DNA from: Bacillota bacterium
Lineage (GTDB): Bacteria; Bacillota; Thermosediminibacteria; Thermosediminibacterales; Thermosediminibacteraceae
Assembly: GCA_003242255.1 (NCBI GenBank)
Contig: QGUT01000034.1
Coordinates: 1-13,847, forward strand
DNA length: 13,847 nt
Reading direction: 5' to 3'
Below the pieces are notes generated by a model, which saw only the letters and a list, made by a program, of their open reading frames with translations, was not told where the DNA came from and did not search any database. Both the position numbers and the translations under genes were made by a program. This document shows, one piece after another, positions 13,701 to 13,847 of the stretch; the first letter of the stretch is position 1; each line of letters begins with the position of its first letter.

Positions 13701-13723
13701 ACATAATTTATATTTTTTGTCAA
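13695..13723 (-). promoter_or_regulatory. Strong promoter of the mtaC-mtaB-MeTr operon
   Basis: On the minus strand a consensus TTGACA (13723-13718), a 17-nt spacer and TATATT (13700-13695) with a TGn extension form the best promoter in the window. The predicted start near 13688 gives a leader of about 180 nt. Further upstream, 13724-13847 is AT-rich and contains no gene that I can recognise. Confidence 0.85.
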
Positions 13724-13847
13724 ATATACCTTATTCAGTTATTTTAAACTATTTTCATTCATTTTGGACGATTTTTTAGCATTACTATAAAAAAATAAAA
13801 TTAAATGCAAAATTTTATATGAAATCATGCTTATCTATTTTATGTAT

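Overview
The window is a 13.8 kb stretch of a low-to-moderate GC Firmicutes genome. A clostridial anaerobe with one-carbon (acetogen-like) metabolism is most likely. The reasons are strong AGGAGG-type ribosome sites, sigma-A-like promoters, a clostridial comM/dprA/topA order, and a separate FchA cyclohydrolase beside Fhs and FolD. The thermophilic Thermosediminibacter/Thermoanaerobacter side of the Clostridia is only a guess. Every convincing gene is on the minus strand, so transcription runs from high to low coordinates. No tRNA, rRNA, CRISPR array, insertion sequence or phage gene was seen.

Reading in the direction of transcription, 13847-10497 is a methyltransferase operon. A strong promoter (TTGACA-N17-TATATT) and a leader of about 180 nt precede a corrinoid protein (MtaC type), an MtaB-type methanol:corrinoid methyltransferase with all three zinc ligands, and an AcsE-type methyltetrahydrofolate methyltransferase. 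A textbook terminator closes the operon. Next, 10496-8801 has its own extended -10 promoter and encodes a methylenetetrahydrofolate reductase fused to a cysteine-rich MetV-like C-terminal domain. Region 8336-8800 is non-coding on the minus strand. On the plus strand it holds what looks like a decayed [2Fe-2S] ferredoxin N-terminus, possibly from a corrinoid-protein activator, as well as hairpins and a pair of 18-bp direct repeats. A short amidohydrolase of unknown substrate follows (8335-7391). Then come fhs, fchA and folD (7306-4052), ending in a long terminator hairpin.

Together these genes can carry a methyl group from methanol to tetrahydrofolate and oxidise it stepwise to formate. The order is MtaB/MtaC, AcsE-like MeTr, MetF-MetV, FolD (dehydrogenase), FchA (cyclohydrolase) and Fhs (formate plus ATP). 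Run the other way, the same enzymes are the methyl branch of the Wood-Ljungdahl pathway. CO dehydrogenase/acetyl-CoA synthase is not in the window. The FolD here has lost the lysine needed for cyclohydrolase activity, which fits having FchA beside it.

The remaining part, 3942-1, is a housekeeping block: comM (YifB), cobO (corrinoid adenosyltransferase, with its own promoter), dprA and the first 191 codons of topA, cut by the window edge. The cobO gene sits inside an otherwise DNA-processing gene row.
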